Shown in pieces: positions 62,213 through 64,000 of a stretch of 64,000 bases of DNA. Location of the stretch: the NCBI GenBank assembly GCA_021399435.1, contig JAJTUP010000071.1, positions 1 through 64,000 of the forward strand. The letters are read 5' to 3'. The notes beneath the pieces were generated by a model, which saw nothing but the letters and a program-made list of their open reading frames with translations, searched no databases and was not told the origin of the DNA. This DNA is from Diaporthe sp. PMI_573. Taxonomy: Eukaryota > Ascomycota > Sordariomycetes > Diaporthales > Diaporthaceae. The position numbers and the translations under genes were made by a program. How positions within the stretch are numbered: position 1 is the stretch's first letter; the number at the start of each line of letters is the position of its first letter.

Positions 62213-63322
62213 CGGGTTGTTGTGGATGAGGAAGCGGGCTTGTCTTTTAGAATTGCGGGCGAAAGCCAATTTTCAGGTTGTTCATGATAAAAATGAAGCG
62301 TGGCACCGCGTGTGTGGTGTGACCAAAATCCCATATCCCAGCCTACCCTATGATGGATCTACGCAAGTGAACTTCTGGCGATGAACGACCAGGATTATGA
62401 ATTCATCATCTTTGATTGACATGGGCCACAAGAGGCTGCTACCACGATATAATACACTGAGCCACTTGGTTTGTGACGTGCTTCGCCGCGGTCATAGGCA
62501 GGAGGTCCTTCAGGCAAGTGTAGAACGGGTGCTCGAGGGGAGAATTTTTGTGGGCTTGCCTATGTACAGAGCTGGAGAAAAACAAAACTTTGAATGCCTG
62601 AGCCGGGGGCGATCGTCGAAAGAATGCACACTATTCCTGCCGGATGTTTCTTGCGTCCTTCACCACCTTGTTTTCATCCTCTCTTCTCCTTTTTCATGTG
62701 CCCACCATCTCCGCGTACAAACCGAACCTAGTAGGACAACCAGCAGAACAATCTCCAACGAAGAGGCAACAGTGGCTGCTTTTCTGAGAACCGCGAAAAT
62801 GAGGAGAGCAGCATGACAGGCGCAACGTGGCCTCGACATGCAGATGCGGATATCCAGCCCAACAAGCGCAAATTTAGGTTTCCAAGGCGAGCCCGGTCTC
62901 AAGATGACTCACATCCAAGGGTTGATATCGTTCTCACAATGGAAGCTGAAAGCGGAAAATCGTCGGCCGTGTCAACCGCTATGACGCTACTCCCGTATGG
63001 AATACCTCATTGAATTTTCTTCATCGCCAAACTGGGCTCACCAATGCCACGGATGCGGCAGGATTCCCTTGCCGAAAGACCTCATCCAAAATAGGTATTC
63101 AAGTGCTGAGTGCGACGCGGAAGTAATCACCATGCGGCAATGTCGTGAATGAAGCGTCTAGAACCCATGCGCATGATTATATTCCACGCCATTCGCCTGA
63201 CGCAGAGAGCCGTTGGGACCTAGAGACGAGTAACCGTTGGTGACAACACGGTTGCCCGTCACGCCGCTCTGTCCGTCGTCGCTCCCTCCCTCCGTAGCAG
63301 CAACGACGATCGAGGACGGGTC
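62213..63322. other. Convergent intergenic region, no gene supported
   Basis: 1.1 kb between the YAR1-like stop and the stop of the window-edge gene. Short ORFs lack any family signal. No repeat noticed. Confidence 0.4.
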
Positions 63323-64000
63323 CTACTCCTCTTCGTCCTCCTCCTCCTCGGGGGATCTCGTGTGCCATGCATCATCAGGATCGGTCTCTACTTCAATGAA
63401 GACTTGCGGCTGACTCACACGAGGCTCGCTTAGTCGCGCGCGGCCGCTCGCCGTCATATTGGAGCGACCAGAGAGTGGACGGTCGTAAGGGGTTCGTGGG
63501 GCAGGGCTCTCATCAGAGGTGGCCTCAAGATCGTCCCTGTTGCGGGGATTTCGGGGTATGATATTTCCCGACGAGTCGAAGTCGGACGGGCCCAGCGGGG
63601 TCGGGGCGGTGGGGACGAAAGGGCTGGTTTGTAGGCTCTCCAACTCGTGGGCTCCTGGACCCTGGTCCACGCTTGGTACGCCGTTGGTGATGGTGTTCTT
63701 GCGCGGTCTAGGTGGCCACTCGTCGTCAGAGGAGTCATGCATTCCGTTCGTGAGGTGTCGGTCTACCATCAGCAGGGAGTGCTGTCCCCGGAGGACCTCG
63801 ACATCTCCGGCCCGGGCCACGCTGGTGAGGTTCTTGTCAACCTCCTGCGTCACCTCGGGGCGGTTCATCTGGAGAGCCAAGGCATTCATAATGGCATCGG
63901 CGCCCTCGGCTCCAGTCTCCAGCGCGGACTCGCCGACCATGACGCTACCATCGGTGGAGGAACGATTTCCGTCGAAGCTCGCGTCGGCGTCGTATGGCGC
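63323..64000 (-). CDS. 3' part of an unknown gene running off the window
   Basis: The frame is open from the window edge to the stop at 63,323-63,325. The visible 225 residues are mostly disordered: Ser/Pro-rich with S-S-D-D-E-W-P-P-R-P-R-K near the middle and an acidic tail P-E-E-E-E-D-E-E-E. An internal ATG at 63,940 exists, but the frame continues beyond it. No domain recognised; probably the regulatory tail of a larger protein. Confidence 0.65.
   Translation of the reverse strand, partial: APYDADASFDGNRSSTDGSVMVGESALETGAEGADAIMNALALQMNRPEVTQEVDKNLTSVARAGDVEVLRGQHSLLMVDRHLTNGMHDSSDDEWPPRPRKNTITNGVPSVDQGPGAHELESLQTSPFVPTAPTPLGPSDFDSSGNIIPRNPRNRDDLEATSDESPAPRTPYDRPLSGRSNMTASGRARLSEPRVSQPQVFIEVETDPDDAWHTRSPEEEEDEEE

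Overview
The window comes from the nuclear genome of a filamentous ascomycete (Pezizomycotina, probably a Sordariomycete). Reasons: short introns of 50-80 nt, fungal gene families (HET domain, SPO11, lanosterol synthase, glucosylceramide synthase, YAR1), and transposon relics in which nearly every lesion is C-to-T or G-to-A with CAA/CAG turned into TAA/TAG. That is the signature of repeat-induced point mutation (RIP). No functional tRNA, rRNA or CRISPR was seen.

Region 1, 1-13,580: AT-rich nested transposon graveyard. A gag relic on the minus strand (1-3,233) is followed by a ~500-bp repeat family (Rep-A) in inverted arrangement. One Rep-A copy is split by a full-length Ty3/Gypsy element: LTRs 4,235-4,692 and 11,795-12,252, TSD TAGAG, gag-pol on the minus strand. 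That element itself carries a 208-bp solo LTR (TSD ATAAG). Between pol and its 3' LTR, on the opposite strand, lie an additional ORF relic and three evenly spaced tRNA-like sequences, each followed by a T5 run. This is the most unusual structure in the window.

Region 2, 13,580-30,490: accessory region. A decayed coding relic and a broken chromodomain/AT-hook gene sit beside the graveyard. They are followed by a 1,834-codon intronless ORF of unknown function, a protein-kinase-like gene with an atypical DFG site, a HET-domain gene with an in-frame stop, and a fragment of an NRPS-like adenylating enzyme that keeps its carrier domain.

Region 3, 30,490-47,620: mostly conserved housekeeping genes: SEN2 (tRNA splicing), glucosylceramide synthase, SGT1 co-chaperone, lanosterol synthase ERG7, SPO11, a small SRPBCC protein, an unknown gene and a cytochrome P450.

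Region 4, 47,620-64,000: mixed. It has an M1 aminopeptidase with a degenerate exopeptidase motif, a C-terminally truncated Skp1 paralogue, a secreted Cys-rich miniprotein, a Pro/Gln-rich nuclear-type protein, a YAR1-like ankyrin protein and the 3' end of an unknown gene. Five loci between 44 and 60 kb carry a dispersed family of 15-bp minisatellites (consensus near CATAGGAGGTTATCC); three share a head sequence and two share a GC-rich tail.
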